Below are positions 1 to 13,666 of a stretch of 64,000 nt of DNA, one piece after another. Origin of the DNA: Xylocopa sonorina (lineage: Eukaryota; Arthropoda; Insecta; Hymenoptera; Apidae); NCBI RefSeq assembly GCF_050948175.1, contig NW_027490401.1:1-64000 (forward strand), given 5' to 3'. The notes under the pieces were generated by a model. That model was not told the origin of the DNA, did not search any database, and worked only from the letters and a program-made list of their open reading frames with translations. Position numbers and translations under genes: made by a program. How positions within the stretch are numbered: position 1 is the stretch's first letter; every line of letters begins with the position of its first letter.

Positions 1-152
1 AATATCTCGTTTTAAGAAGCATTTGAACTCTATTGCTTCGATACGTAGACATCTGCAAACGCTATTTCCTTGCAAGGAAGTGTCGCATTTACATTCATTT
101 GAAGTGTAGACGAGGAATACAAAACACTTCGCAAATCATATTATATCTTACC
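1..152. repeat. Partial satellite monomer at left edge
   Basis: The window opens inside a monomer of the variant class with AATATCTCG, ATTTGAACTC and GCTTCGATACG. The array therefore continues to the left of the window. Confidence 0.95.
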
Positions 153-180
153 ATGGAACATAGAAAGGAGATGCGATATC

Positions 181-262
181 GCGTTCTAAGAAGCAATAGA
201 ACACTACTGCTACGATAGGTAGACGTTTGCAAACGCTATTTCCTTGCAAGGAAGTGTCGCAT
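181..262. repeat. Example of the 'CGATAGGTAGACATTTGC' variant
   Basis: The changes GAACACTACTGC, CGATAGGTAG and ACATTTGC are linked here and recur many times from the left edge to about 57.6 kb. To the right of about 59 kb I noticed only the derivative CGATAGGTTGAC (60.43 and 61.47 kb). This variant carries a TAG stop in the open frame and has lost the SnaBI site. Confidence 0.8.
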
Positions 263-796
263 TTGCATTCATTTGAAGTGTAGTGGAGGAATACATGATA
301 CTTCGCAAATCATATTATATTTTACCATGAAACATAGAAATGACATGTGATATCGCGTTTTAAGAAGCATTAGAGCACTATTGCTACGATAGGGAGACAT
401 TTGCAAACGCTATTTCCTAGCAAAGAAGTGTCGCATTTACATTCATTTGAAGTGTAGGCGAGGAATACATAACACATAGCAAATCATATTATATCTTACC
501 ATGAAACATAGAAATGAGATGCGATATCGCGTTTTAAGGAGCATCAGAAATCCATTGCTACGATACGTAGACATCCGCAAACGCTATTTCCTTGCAAGAA
601 AGTATCGCATTTACATTCATTTGAAGTGTAGACGAGGAATACATAACACTTCGCAAATCATATTATACCTTACCATGAAACATAGAAATGAGATGCGATA
701 TCGCGTTTTAAGAAGCATTAGAACTCTATTGCTACGATACGTAGACATCTGCAAACGCTATTTCCTTGCAAGGAAGTGTCGCATTTACATTCATTT

Positions 797-915
797 GAAT
801 CGTAGACGAGGAATGCATAACACTTCGCAATGAATATTATATGTTATCATGAAACATAGATATGAGATGCAATATCTCGTTTTAAGAAGCATTTGAACTC
901 TATTGCTTCGATACG
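797..915. repeat. Example of the linked 'AATATCTCG / GCTTCG' variant
   Basis: This stretch shows a block of linked changes that straddles the chosen monomer boundary: GAATCGTAGACG for GAAGTGTAGACG, CGCAATGAATATT for CGCAAATCATATT, CATAGATATGAG for CATAGAAATGAG, GCAATATCTCG for GCGATATCGCG, ATTTGAAC for ATTAGAAC, and GCTTCGATACG for GCTACGATACG. The changes usually travel together, as at the window start, 2390-2480, 5185-5265, 17355-17430, 40000-40060 and 62430-62520, so they form an old sub-family that has spread over the whole window. CAATGA and TTTGAA each create an in-frame TGA in the 58-codon frame. Confidence 0.85.
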
Positions 916-1440
916 TAGACATCTGCAGACGCTATTTCCTTGCAAGGAAGTGTCGCATTTACATTCATTTGAAGTGTAGACGAGGAATACAAAACACTGC
1001 GCAAATCATATTATATCTTACCATGGAACATAGAAATGAGATGCGATATCGCGTTCTAAGAAGCAGTAGAACACTACTGCTACGATAGGTAGACATTTGC
1101 AAACGCTATTTCCTTGCAAGGAAGTGTCGCATTTGCATTCATTTGAAGTGTAGACGAGGAATACATGATACTTCGCAAATCATATTATATCTTACCATGA
1201 AACATAGAAATGAGATGCGATATCGCGTTCTAAGAAGCATTAGAACACTATTGCTACGATAGGTAGACATTTGCAAACGCTATTTCCTAGCAAAGAAGTG
1301 TCGCATTTACATTCATTGGAAGTGTAGGCGAGGAATACATAACAAATAGCAAATCATATTATATCTTACCATGAAACATAGAAATGAGATGCGATATCGC
1401 GTTGTAAGAAGCATTAGAACTCTATTGCTACGATACGTAG

Positions 1441-1452
1441 ACATCTAAACGC
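1441..1452. other. 2-bp deletion in one monomer
   Basis: ACATCTAAACGC replaces ACATCTGCAAACGC, so the monomer is 172 bp. I see no second copy of this deletion. It shifts the otherwise open frame. Confidence 0.9.
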
Positions 1453-3855
1453 TATTTCCTAGCGAGGAAGTGTCGCATTCACATTCATTTGAAGTGTAGA
1501 CGAGGAATACATGACACTTCGCAAATCATATAATATCTTACCATGAAACATAGAAATGAGATGCGATATCGCGTTTTAAGAAACATAAGAACTCTATTGC
1601 TACGATACGTAGGCATCTGCAAACGCTATTTCCTTGCAAAGAAGTGTCGCATTTACATTCATTTGAAGTGTAGACGAGGAATACATAACACTTCGCAAAT
1701 CATATTATATCTTACCATGAAACATAAAAATGAGATGCGGTATCGCGTTTTAAGAATCATAAGAACTCTATTGCTACGATACGTAGACACCTGCAAACGC
1801 TATTTCCTTGCAAGGAAGTGTCGCATTTACATTCATTTGAAGTGTAGACGAGGAATACATAACACTCCGCAAATCATATTATATCTTACCATGAAACATA
1901 GAAATGAGATGCGATATCGCGTTTTAAGAAGCATAAGAAATCCATTGCTACGATACGTAGACATCCGCAAACGCTATTTCCTTGCAAGAAAGTATCGCAT
2001 TTACATTCATTTGAAGTGTAGACGAGGAATACATAACACTTCGCAAATCATATTATACCTTACCATGAAACATAGAAATGAGATGCGATATCGCGTTTTA
2101 AGAAGCATTAGAACTCTATTGCAACGATACGTAGACATCTGCAAACGCTATTTCCTTGCAAAGAAGTGTCGTATTTACATTCATATGAAGTGTAGACGAG
2201 GAATACATAACACTTCGCAAATCATATTATATCTTACCATGAAACATAGAAATGAGATGCGATATCGCGTTTTAAGAATCATAAGAACTCTATTGCTACG
2301 ATACGTAGACATCTGCAAACGCTATTTCCTTGCAAGGAAGTGTCGCATTTACATTCATTTGAATCGTAGACGAGGAATACATAACACTTCGCAATGAATA
2401 TTATATCTTACCATGAAACATAGATATGAGATGCAATATCTCGTTTTAAGAAGCATTTGAACTCTATTGCTTCGATACGTAGACATCTGCAAACGCTATT
2501 TCCTTGCAAGAAAGTGTCGCATTTACATTCATTTGATGTGTAGACGAGGAATACATAACACTTCGCAAATCATATTATATCTTATCATGAAACATAGAAA
2601 TGAGATGCGATATCGCGTTTTAAGAAGCATCAGAAATCCATTGCTACGATACGTAGATATCCGCAAACGCTATTTCCTTGCAAGAAAGTATCGCATTTAC
2701 ATTCATTTGAAGTGTAGACGAGGAATACATAACACTTCGCAAATCATATTATATCTTACCATGGAACATAGAAATGAGATGCGATATCGCGTTCAAAGAT
2801 GCAGTAGAACACTACTGCTACGATAGGTAGACATTTGCAAACGCTATTTCCTTGCAAGGAAGTGTCGCATTTAAATTCGTTTGATGTGTAGACGAGGAAT
2901 ACATAACACTTCGCAAATCATATTATATCTTACCATGAAACATAGAAATGAGATGCGATATCGCGTTTTAAGAAGCATTAGAACTCTACTGCTACGATAC
3001 GCAGACATCTGCAAACGCTATTTCCTAGCGAGGAAGTGTCGCATTCACATTCATTTGAAGTGTAGACGAGGAATACATAACACTTCGCAAATCATATTAT
3101 ATCTTACCATGAAACATAGAAATGAGATGCGATATCGCGTTTTAAGAAGCATTAGAACTCTATTGCTACGATACGTAGACATCTGCAAACGCTATTTCCT
3201 TGGAAGGAAGTGTCGCATTTACATTCATTGGAATGGTAGACGAGGAATGCATAACACTTCGCAATGAATATTATATGTTATCATGAAACATAGATATGAG
3301 ATGCAATATCTCGTTTTAAGAAGCATTTGAACTCTATTGCTTCGATACGTAGACATCTGCAAACGCTATTTCCTTGCAAGGAAGTGTCGCATTTACATTC
3401 ATTTGAAGTGTAGACGAGGAATACAAAACACTTCGCAAATCATATTATATCTTACCATGGAACATAGAAATGAGATGCGATATCGCGTTCAAAGATGCAG
3501 TAGAACACTACTGCTACGATAGGTAGACATTTGCAAACGCTATTTCCTTGCAAGGAAGTGTCGCATTTGCATTCATTTGAAGTGTAGACGAGGAACACAT
3601 GATACTTCGCAAATCATATTATATCTTACCATGAAACATAGAAATGAGATGCGATATCGCGTTTTAAGAAGCACTAGAACACTATTGCTACGATAGGTAG
3701 ACATTTGCAAACGCTATTTCCTAGCAAAGAAGTGTCGCATTTACATTCATTTGAATCGTAGACGAGGAATGCATAACACTTCGCAATGAATATTATATGT
3801 TATCATGAAACATAGATATGAGATGCAATATCTCGTTTTAAGAAGCATTTGAACT

Positions 3856-5000
3856 CTATTGCTTCGATACGTAGACATCTGCAAACGCTATTTCCTTGCA
3901 AGGAAGTGTCGCATTTACATTCATTTGAAGTGTAGGCGAGGAATACATAACACATGGCAAATCATATTATATCTTACCATGAAACATAGAAATGAGATGC
4001 GATATCGCGTTTTAAGAAGCATTAGAACACTATTGCTACGATAGGTAGACATTTGCAAACGCTATTTCCTAGCAAAGAAGTGTCGCATTTACATTCATTT
4101 GAAGTATAGGCGAGGAATACATAACACATAGCAAATCATATTATATCTTACCATGTAACATAGAAATGAGATGCGATATCGCGTTTTAAGAAGCATCAGA
4201 ACTCAACTGCTACGATACGTAGACATCTGCAAACGCTATTTCCTAGCGAGGAAGTGTCGCATTCACATTCATTTGAAGTGTAGACGAGGAATACATGACA
4301 CTTCGCAAATCATATAATATCTTACCATGAAACATAGAAATGAGATGCGATATCGCGTTTTAAGAATCATAAGAACTCTATTGCTACGATACGTAGACAT
4401 CTGCAAACGCTATTTCCTTGCAAGGAAGTGTCGCATTTACATTCATTTGATGTGTAGACAAGGAATACATAACATTTCGCAAATCATATTATATCTTACC
4501 ATGAAACATAGAAATGAGATGCGATATCGCGTTTTAAGAAGCATTAGAACTCTATTGCTACGATACGTAGACATCTGCAAACGCTATTTCCTTGCAAGGA
4601 AGTGACGCATTTACATTCATTTGAATCGTAGACGAGGAATGCATAACACTTCGCAATGAATATTATATCTTATCATGAAACATAGATATGAGATGCAATA
4701 TCTCGTTTTAAGAAGTATTAGAACACTACTGCTACGATAGGTAGACATTTGCAAACGCTATTTCCTTGAAAGGAAGTGTCGCATTTACATTCATTTGAAG
4801 TGTAGACGAGGAACACATAACACTCCGCAAATCATACTATATCTTACCATGAAACATAGAAATGAGATGCGATTTCGCGTTTTAAGAATCATAAGAACTC
4901 TATTGCTACGATACGTAGACATCTGCAAACGCTATTTCCTTGCAAGAAAGTGTCGCACTTACATTCATTTGATGTGTAGACGAGGAATACATAACACTTC
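3856..5000. repeat. Segment copied 22 monomers to the right
   Basis: This segment reappears at about 7680-8830, an offset of 3826 bp (22 x 174 minus the two 1-bp deletions at 5334 and 5750). Shared markers include CACATGGCAAATC, the changed start ATGTAACATAG near 4153 and 7979, the tail CATATAATATC, ACATTTCGC, and the stop-containing AGTGACGC. The two intervening 1-bp deletions are not shared. Confidence 0.75.
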
Positions 5001-5330
5001 GCAAATCATATTATATCTTACCATGAAACATAGAAATGAGATGCGATATCGCGTTTTAAGAAGCATTAGAACTCTATTGCTACGATACGTAGACATCTGC
5101 AAACGCTATTTCCTTGGAAGGAAGTGTCGCATTTACATTCATTGGAATGGTAGACGAGGAATGCATAACACTTCGCAATGAATATTATATGTTATCATGA
5201 AACATAGATATGAGATGCAATATCTCGTTTTAAGAAGCATTTGAACTCTATTGCTTCGATACGTAGACATCTGCAAACGCTATTTCCTTGCAAGGAAGTG
5301 TCGCATTTACATTCATTTGAAGTGTAGACG

Positions 5331-5338
5331 AGGATACA
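5331..5338. other. 1-bp deletion in one monomer
   Basis: GAGGATACAAA replaces GAGGAATACAAA. Sister copies near 3412 and 5850 have the full sequence, so the change is private to this monomer. Confidence 0.9.
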
Positions 5339-5744
5339 AAACACTTCGCAAATCATATTATATCTTACCATGGAACATAGAAATGAGATGCGATATCGCG
5401 TTCAAAGATGCAGTAGAACACTACTGCTACGATAGGTAGACATTTGCAAACGCTATTTCCTTGCAAGGAAGTGTCGCATTTGCATTCATTTGAAGTGTAG
5501 ACGAGGAATACATGATACTTCGCAAATCATATTATATCTTACCATGAAACATAGAAATGAGATGCGATATCGCGTTTTAAGAAGCATTAGAACTCTATTG
5601 CTACGATACGTAGACATCTGCAAACGCTATTTCCTTGGAAGGAAGTGTCGCATTTACATTCATTGGAATGGTAGACGAGGAATGCATAACACTTCGCAAT
5701 GAATATTATATGTTATCATGAAACATAGATATGAGATGCAATAT

Positions 5745-5755
5745 CTCGTTTAAGA
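5745..5755. other. 1-bp deletion in a T run
   Basis: TCGTTTAAG replaces TCGTTTTAAG. It is private to this monomer. A real one-base slip or a homopolymer sequencing error would look the same. Confidence 0.9.
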
Positions 5756-8152
5756 AGCATTTGAACTCTATTGCTTCGATACGTAGACATCTGCAAACGC
5801 TATTTCCTTGCAAGGAAGTGTCGCATTTACATTCATTTGAAGTGTAGACGAGGAATACAAAACACTTCGCAAATCATATTATATCTTACCATGGAACATA
5901 GAAATGAGATGCGATATCGCGTTCAAAGATGCAGTAGAACACTACTGCTACGATAGGTAGACATTTGCAAACGCTATTTCCTTGCAAGGAAGTGTCGCAT
6001 TTGCATTCATTTGAAGTGTAGACGAGGAATACATGATACTTCGCAAATCATATTATATCTTACCATAAAACATAGAAATGAGATGCGATATCGCGTTTTA
6101 AGAAGCACTAGAACACTATTGCTACGATAGGTAGACATTTGCAAACGCTATTTCCTAGCAAAGAAGTGTCGCATTTACATTCATTTGAATCGTAGACGAG
6201 GAATGCATAACACTTCGCAATGAATATTATATGTTATCATGAAACATAGATATGAGATGCAATATCTCGTTTTAAGAAGCATTTGAACTCTATTGCTTCG
6301 ATACGTAGACATCTGCAAACGCTATTTCCTTGCAAGGAAGTGTCGCATTTACATTCATTTGAAGTGTAGACGAGGAATGCATAACACTTCGCAATGAATA
6401 TTATATCTTATCATGAAACATAGATATGAGATGCAATATCTCGTTTTGTGAAGCATTAGAACACTACTGCTACGATAGGTAGACATTTGCAAACGCTATT
6501 TCCTTGAAAGGAAGTGTCGCATTTACATTCATTTGAAGTGTAGACGAGGAACACATAACACTCCGCAAATCATATTATATCTTACCATGAAACATAGAAA
6601 TGAGATACGATATCGCGTTTTAAGAAGCATCAGAAATCCATTGCAACGATACGTAGACATCTGCAAGCGCTATTTCCAAGCGAGGAAGTGTCGCATTCAC
6701 ATTCATTTGAAGTGTAGACGAGGAATACATAACACTTCGCAAATCACATTATATCTTACCATGAAACATAGAAATGAGATGCGATATCGCGTTTTAAGAA
6801 GCATTAGATCTCTATTGCTACGATACGTAGACATCTGCAAACGCTATTTCCTTGCAAGGAAGTGTCGCATTTACATTCATTTGAATCGTAGACGAGGAAT
6901 GCACAACACTTCGCAGTGAATATTATATCTTATCATGAAACACAGATATGAGATGCAATATCTCGTTTTAAGAAGCATTTGAACTCTATTGCTTCGATAC
7001 GTAGACATCTGCAAACGCTATTTCCTTGCAAGGAAGTGTCGCATTTACATTCATTTGAAGTGTAGACGAGGAATACATAACACTTCGCAAATCATATTAT
7101 ATCTTACCATGAAACATAGAAATGAGATGCGATATCGCGTTTTAAGAAGCATTAGAACTCTATTGCTACGATACGTAGACATCTGCAAACGCTATTTTCT
7201 TGCAAGGAAGTGTCGCATTTACATTCATTTGAATCGTAGACGAGGAATACATAACACTTCGCAATGAATATTATATGTTATCATGAAACATAGATATGAG
7301 ATGCAATATCTCGTTTTAAGAAGCATTTGAACTCTATTGCTTCGATACGTAGACATCTGCAAACGCTATTTCCTTGCAAGAAAGTGTCGCACTTACATTC
7401 ATTTGATGTGTAGACGAGGAATACATAACACTTCGCAAATCATATTATATCTTACCATGAAACATAGAAATGAGATGCGATATCGCGTTTTAAGAAGCAT
7501 TAGAACTCTATTGCTGCGATACGCAGACATCTGCAAGCGCTATTTCCTTGCAAGGAAGTGTCGCATTTACATTCATTTGAAGTGTAGACGAGGAATACAT
7601 AACACTTCGCAAATCATATTATATCTTACCATGAAACATAGAAATGAGATGCGATATCGCGTTTTAAGAAGCATTAGAACACTATTGCTACGATAGGTAG
7701 ACATTTGCAAACGCTATTTCCTAGCAAAGAAGTGTCGCATTTACATTCATTTGAAGTGTAGGCGAGGAATACATAACACATGGCAAATCATATTATATCT
7801 TACCATGAAACATAGAAATGAGATGCGATATCGCGTTTTAAGAAGCATTAGAACACTATTGCTACGATAGGTAGACATTTGCAAACGCTATTTCCTAGCA
7901 AAGAAGTGTCGCATTTACATTCATTTGAAGTATAGGCGAGGAATACATAACACATAGCAAATCATATTATATCTTACCATGTAACATAGAAATGAGATGC
8001 GATATCGCGTTTTAAGAAGCATCAGAACTCAACTGCTACGATGCGTAGACATCTGCAAACGCTATTTCCTAGCGAGGAAGTGTCGCATTCACATTCATTT
8101 GAAGTGTAGACGAGGAATACATGACACTTCGCAAATCATATAATATCTTACC

Positions 8153-11100
8153 ATGAAACATAGAAATGAGATGCGATATCGCGTTTTAAGAATCATAAGA
8201 ACTCTATTGCTACGATACGTAGACATCTGCAAACGCTATTTCCTTGCAAGGAAGTGTCGCATTTACATTCATTTGATGTGTAGACGAGGAATACATAACA
8301 TTTCGCAAATCATATTATATCTTACCATGAAACATAGGAATGAGATGCGATATCGCGTTTTAAGAAGCATTAGAACTCTATTGCTACGATACGTAGACAT
8401 CTGCAAACGCTATTTCCTTGCAAGGAAGTGACGCATTTACATTCATTTGAATCGTAGACGAGGAATGCATAACACTTCGCAATGAATATTATATCTTATC
8501 ATGAAACATATATATGAGATGCAATATCTCGTTTTAAGAAGTATTAGAACACTACTGCTACGATAGGTAGACATTTGCAAACGCTATTTCCTTGAAAGGA
8601 AGTGTCGCATTTACATTCATTTGAAGTGTAGACGAGGAACACATAACACTCCGCAAATCATACTATATCTTACCATGAAACATAAAAATGAGATGCGATA
8701 TCGCGTTTTAAGAATCATAAGAACTTTATTGCTACGATACGTAGACATCTGCAAACGCTGTTTCCTTGCAAGAAAGTGTCGCACTTACATTCATTTGATG
8801 TGTAGACGAGGAATACATAACACATCGCAGATCATATTATATCTTACCATGAAACATAGAAATGAGATGCGATATCGCGTTTTAAGAAGCATTAGAACTC
8901 TATTGCTGCGATACGCAGACATCTGCAAACGCTATTTCCTTGCAAGGAAGTGTCGCATTTACATTCATTTGAAGTGTAGACGAGGAATACATAACACTTC
9001 GCAAATCATATTATATCTTACCATGGAACATAGAAATGAGATGCGATATCGCGTTCTAAGGAGCAATAGAAAACTACTGCTACGATAGGTAGACATTTGC
9101 AAACGCTATTTCCTTGCAAGGAAGTGTCGCATTTGCATTCATTTGAAGTGTAGACGAGGAATACATGATACTTCGCAAATCATATTATATCTTACCATGA
9201 AACATAGAAATGAGATGCGATATCGCGTTTTAAGAAGCATTAGAACACTATTGCTACGATAGGTAGACACTTGCAAACGCTATTTCCTAGCAAAGAAGTG
9301 TCGCATTTACATTCATTTGAAGTGTAGACGAGGAATACATAACACATAGCAAATCATATTACATCTTACCATGAAACATAGAAATGAGATGCGATATCGC
9401 GTTTTAAGAATCATAAGAACTCTATTGCTACGATACGTAGACATCTGCAAACGCTATTTCCTTGCAAGAAAGTGTCGCACTTACATTCATTTGATGTGTA
9501 GACGAGGAATACATAACACTTCGCAAATCATATAATATCTTACCATGAAACATAGAAATGAGATGCGATATCGCGTTTTAAGAATCATAAGAACTCTATT
9601 GCTACGATACGTAGACATCTGCAAACGCTATTTCCTTGCAAGGAAGTGTCGCATTTACATTCATTTGATGTGTAGACGAGGAATACATAACATTTCGCAA
9701 ATCATATTATATCTTACCATGAAACATAGAAATGAGATGCGATATCGCGTTTTAAGAAGCATTAGAACTCTATTGCTACGATACGTAGACATCTGCAAAC
9801 GCTATTTCCTTGCAAGGAAGTGACGCATTTACATTCATTTGAATCGTAGACGAGGAATGCATAACACTTCGCAATGAATATTATATCTTATCATGAAACA
9901 TATATATGAGATGCAATATCTCGTTTTAAGAAGTATTAGAACACTACTGCTACGATAGGTAGACATTTGCAAACGCTATTTCCTTGAAAGGAAGTGTCGC
10001 ATTTACATTCATTTGAAGTGTAGACGAGGAACACATAACACTCCGCAAATCATACTATATCTTACCATGAAACATAAAAATGAGATGCGATATCGCGTTT
10101 TAAGAATCATAAGAACTTTATTGCTACGATACGTAGACATCTGCAAACGCTGTTTCCTTGCAAGAAAGTGTCGCACTTACATTCATTTGATGTGTAGACG
10201 AGGAATACATAACACATCGCAAATCATATTATATCTTACCATGAAACATAGAAATGAGATGCGATATCGCGTTTTAAGAAGCATTAGAACTCTATTGCTG
10301 CGATACGCAGACATCTGCAAACGCTATTTCCTTGCAAGGAAGTGTCGCATTTACATTCATTTGAAGTGTAGACGAGGAATACATAACACTTCGCAAATCA
10401 TATTATATCTTACCATGGAACATAGAAATGAGATGCGATATCGCGTTCTAAGGAGCAATAGAAAACTACTGCTACGATAGGTAGACATTTGCAAACGCTA
10501 TTTCCTTGCAAGGAAGTGTCGCATTTGCATTCATTTGAAGTGTAGACGAGGAATACATGATACTTCGCAAATCATATTATATCTTACCATGAAACATAGA
10601 AATGAGATGCGATATCGCGTTTTAAGAAGCATTAGAACACTATTGCTACGATAGGTAGACACTTGCAAACGCTATTTCCTAGCAAAGAAGTGTCGCATTT
10701 ACATTCATTTGAAGTGTAGACGAGGAATACATAACACATAGCAAATCATATTACATCTTACCATGAAACATAGAAATGAGATGCGATATCGCGTTTTAAG
10801 AATCATAAGAACTCTATTGCTACGATACGTAGAAATCTGCAAACGCTATTTCCTTGCAAGGAAGTGTCGCATTTACATTCATTTGATGTGTAGACGAGGA
10901 ATACATAACATTTCGCAAATCATATTATATCTTACCATGAAACATAGAAATGAGATGCGATATCGCGTTTTAAGAAGCATTAGAACTCTATTGCTACGAT
11001 ACGTAGACATCTGCAAACGCTATTTCCTTGCAAGGAAGTGACGCATTTACATTCATTTGAATCGTAGACGAGGAATGCATAACACTTCGCAATGAATATT

Positions 11101-12394
11101 ATATCTTATCATGAAACATAGATATGAGATGCAATATCTCGTTTTGTGAAGCATTAGAACACTACTGCTACGATAGGTAGACATTTGCAAACGCTATTTC
11201 CTTGCAAGGAAGTGACGCATTTACATTCATTTGAATCGTAGACGAGGAATGCATAACACTTCGCAATGAATATTATATCTTATCATGAAACATAGATATG
11301 AGATGCAATATCTCGTTTTAAGAAGTAATAGAACACTACTGCTACGATAGGTAGACATTTGCAAACGCTATTTCCTTGAAAGGAAGTGTCGCATTTACAT
11401 TCATTTGAAGTGTAGACGAGGAACACATAACACTCCGCAAATCATACTATATCTTACCATGAAACATAGAAATGAGATGCGATATCGCGTTTTCAGAATC
11501 ATAAGAACTTTATTGCTACGATACGTAGACATCTGCAAACGCTGTTTCCTTGCAAGAAAGTGTCGCACTTACATTCATTTGATGTGTAGACGAGGAATAC
11601 ATAACACTTCGCAAATCATATTAAATCTTACCATGAAACATAGAAATGAGATGCGATATCGCGTTTTAAGAAGCATTAGAACTCTATTGCTGCGATACGC
11701 AGACATCTGCAAACGCTATTTCCTTGCAAGGAAGTGTCGCATTTACATTCATTTGAAGTGTAGACGAGGAATACATAACACTTCGCAAATCATATTATAT
11801 CTTACCATGGAACATAGAAATGAGATGCGATATCGCGTTCTAAGGAGCAATAGAAAACTACTGCTACGATAGGTAGACATTTGCAAACGCTATTTCCTTG
11901 CAAGGAAGTGTCGCATTTGCATTCATTTGAAGTGTAGACGGGGAATACATGATACTTCTCAAATCATATTATATCTTACCATGAAACATAGAAATGAGAT
12001 GCGATATCGCGTTTTAAGAAGCATTAGAACACTATTGCTACGATAGGTAGACACTTGCAAACGCTATTTCCTAGCAAAGAAGTGTCGTATTTACATTCAT
12101 TTGAAGTGTAGACGAGGAATACATAACACATAGCAAATCATATTACATCTTACCATGAAACATAGAAATGAGATGCGATATCGCGTTTTAAGAAGCATTA
12201 GAACTCTATTGCTGCGATACGCAGACATCTGCAAACGCTATTTCCTTGCAAGGAAGTGTCGCATTTACATTCATTTGATGTGTAGACGAGGAATACATAA
12301 CATTTCGCAAATCATATTATATCTTACCATGAAACATAGAAATGAGATGCGATATCGCGTTCTAAGGAGCAATAGAAAACTACTGCTACGATAG
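8153..12394. repeat. 8-monomer (1392-bp) higher-order repeat
   Basis: Units start near 8153, 9545, 10763 and 12155, spaced 8, 7 and 8 monomers. Linked markers recur at 1392 bp: ACATATATATGAG (8508, 9900), AACTTTATTGC (8732, 10124, 11516), CGCTGTTTCC (8757, 10149, 11541), GGAGCAATAGAAAAC (9061, 10453, 11845), AGACACTTGC (9266, 10658, 12050) and ATTACATCTTACC (9359, 10751, 12143). The second unit lacks the monomer found at 9371-9544. The third contains an extra monomer at about 11110-11290 with TCGTTTTGTGAAGC. The fourth is truncated and recombined after about 12.4 kb. Confidence 0.85.
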
Positions 12395-13666
12395 GTAGAC
12401 ATTTGCAAACGCTATTTCCTAGCAAAGAAGTGTCGCATTTACATTCATTTGAAGTGTAGACGAGGAATACATAACTCATAGCAAATCATATTACATCTTA
12501 CCATGAAACATAGAAATGAGATACGATATAGCGTTATAAGAATCATAGGAACTCTATTGCAACGATACGTAGACATCTGCAAACGCTATTTCCTTGCAAG
12601 GAAGTGTCGTATTTACATTCATTTGAATCGCAGACGAGGAATACATAACACTTCGCAATGAATATTATATGTTATCATGAAACATAGATATGATATGCAA
12701 TATCTCGTTTTAAGAAGCAATAGAACACTACTGCTACGATAGGTAGACATTTGCAAACGTTATTTCCTTGCAAGGAAGTGTCGCATTTGCATTCATTTGA
12801 AGTGTAGACGAGGAATACATGATACTTCGCAAATCATACTATATCTTACCATGAAACATAGAAATGAGATGCGATATCGCGTTTTCAGAATCATAAGAAC
12901 TTTATTGCTACGATACGTAGACATCTGCAAACGCTGTTTCCTTGCAAGAAAGTGTCGCACTTACATTCATTTGATGTGTAGACGAGGAATACATAACACT
13001 CCGCAAATCATATTATATCTTACCATCAAACATAGAAATGAGATGTGATATCGCGTTTTAAGAATCATAAGATCTCTATTGCAACGATACGTAGACATCT
13101 GCAAACGCTATTTCCTTGCAAAGAAGTGTCGCATTTACATTCATTTGAAGTGTAGACGAGGAATACATGACACTTCGCAAATCATATAATATCTTACCAT
13201 GAAACATAGAAATGAGATGCGATATCGCGTTTTAAGAATCATAAGAACTCTATTGCTACGATACGTAGACATCTGCAAACGCTATTTCCTTGCAAGGAAG
13301 TGTCGCATTTACATTCATTTGATGTGTAGACGAGGAATACATAACACTTCGCAAATCATATTATATCTTAACATGAAACATAGAAATGAGATGCGATATC
13401 GCGTTTTAAGAAGCAGTAGAACTCTATTGCTACGATACGTAGACATCTGCAAACGCTATTTCCTTGCAAGGGAGTGACGCATTTACATTCATTTGAATCG
13501 TAGACGAGGAATGCATAACACTTCGCAATGAATATTATATCTTATCATGAAACATAGATATGAGATGCAATATCTCGTTTTAAGAAGCATTAGAACACTA
13601 CTGCTACGATAGGTAGACATTTGCAAACGCTATTTCCTTGAAAGGAAGTGTCGCATTTACATTCAT
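12395..13666. repeat. Transition monomers between HOR blocks
   Basis: About seven monomers join the 8-monomer block to the 26-monomer duplication. They mix markers from both sides (AACTTTATTGC and CGCTGTTTCC from the left; CATCAAACATAG and AGATGTGATATC from the right). I find no clean higher-order unit here and nothing other than satellite. Confidence 0.65.

Larger units (their letters stand above)
501..2760. repeat. Left block with repeated 'ATCCGC / AAGTATCGC' monomer
   Basis: A distinctive monomer carrying ACATCCGCAAACGC and AAGAAAGTATCGC occurs at 501, 1891 and 2587. The spacing is 8 monomers (less the 2-bp deletion near 1446) and then 4 monomers. This marks local duplications at the left end of the window. 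Neighbouring monomers are a mixture of the variant classes without a single clean higher-order unit. Confidence 0.7.
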
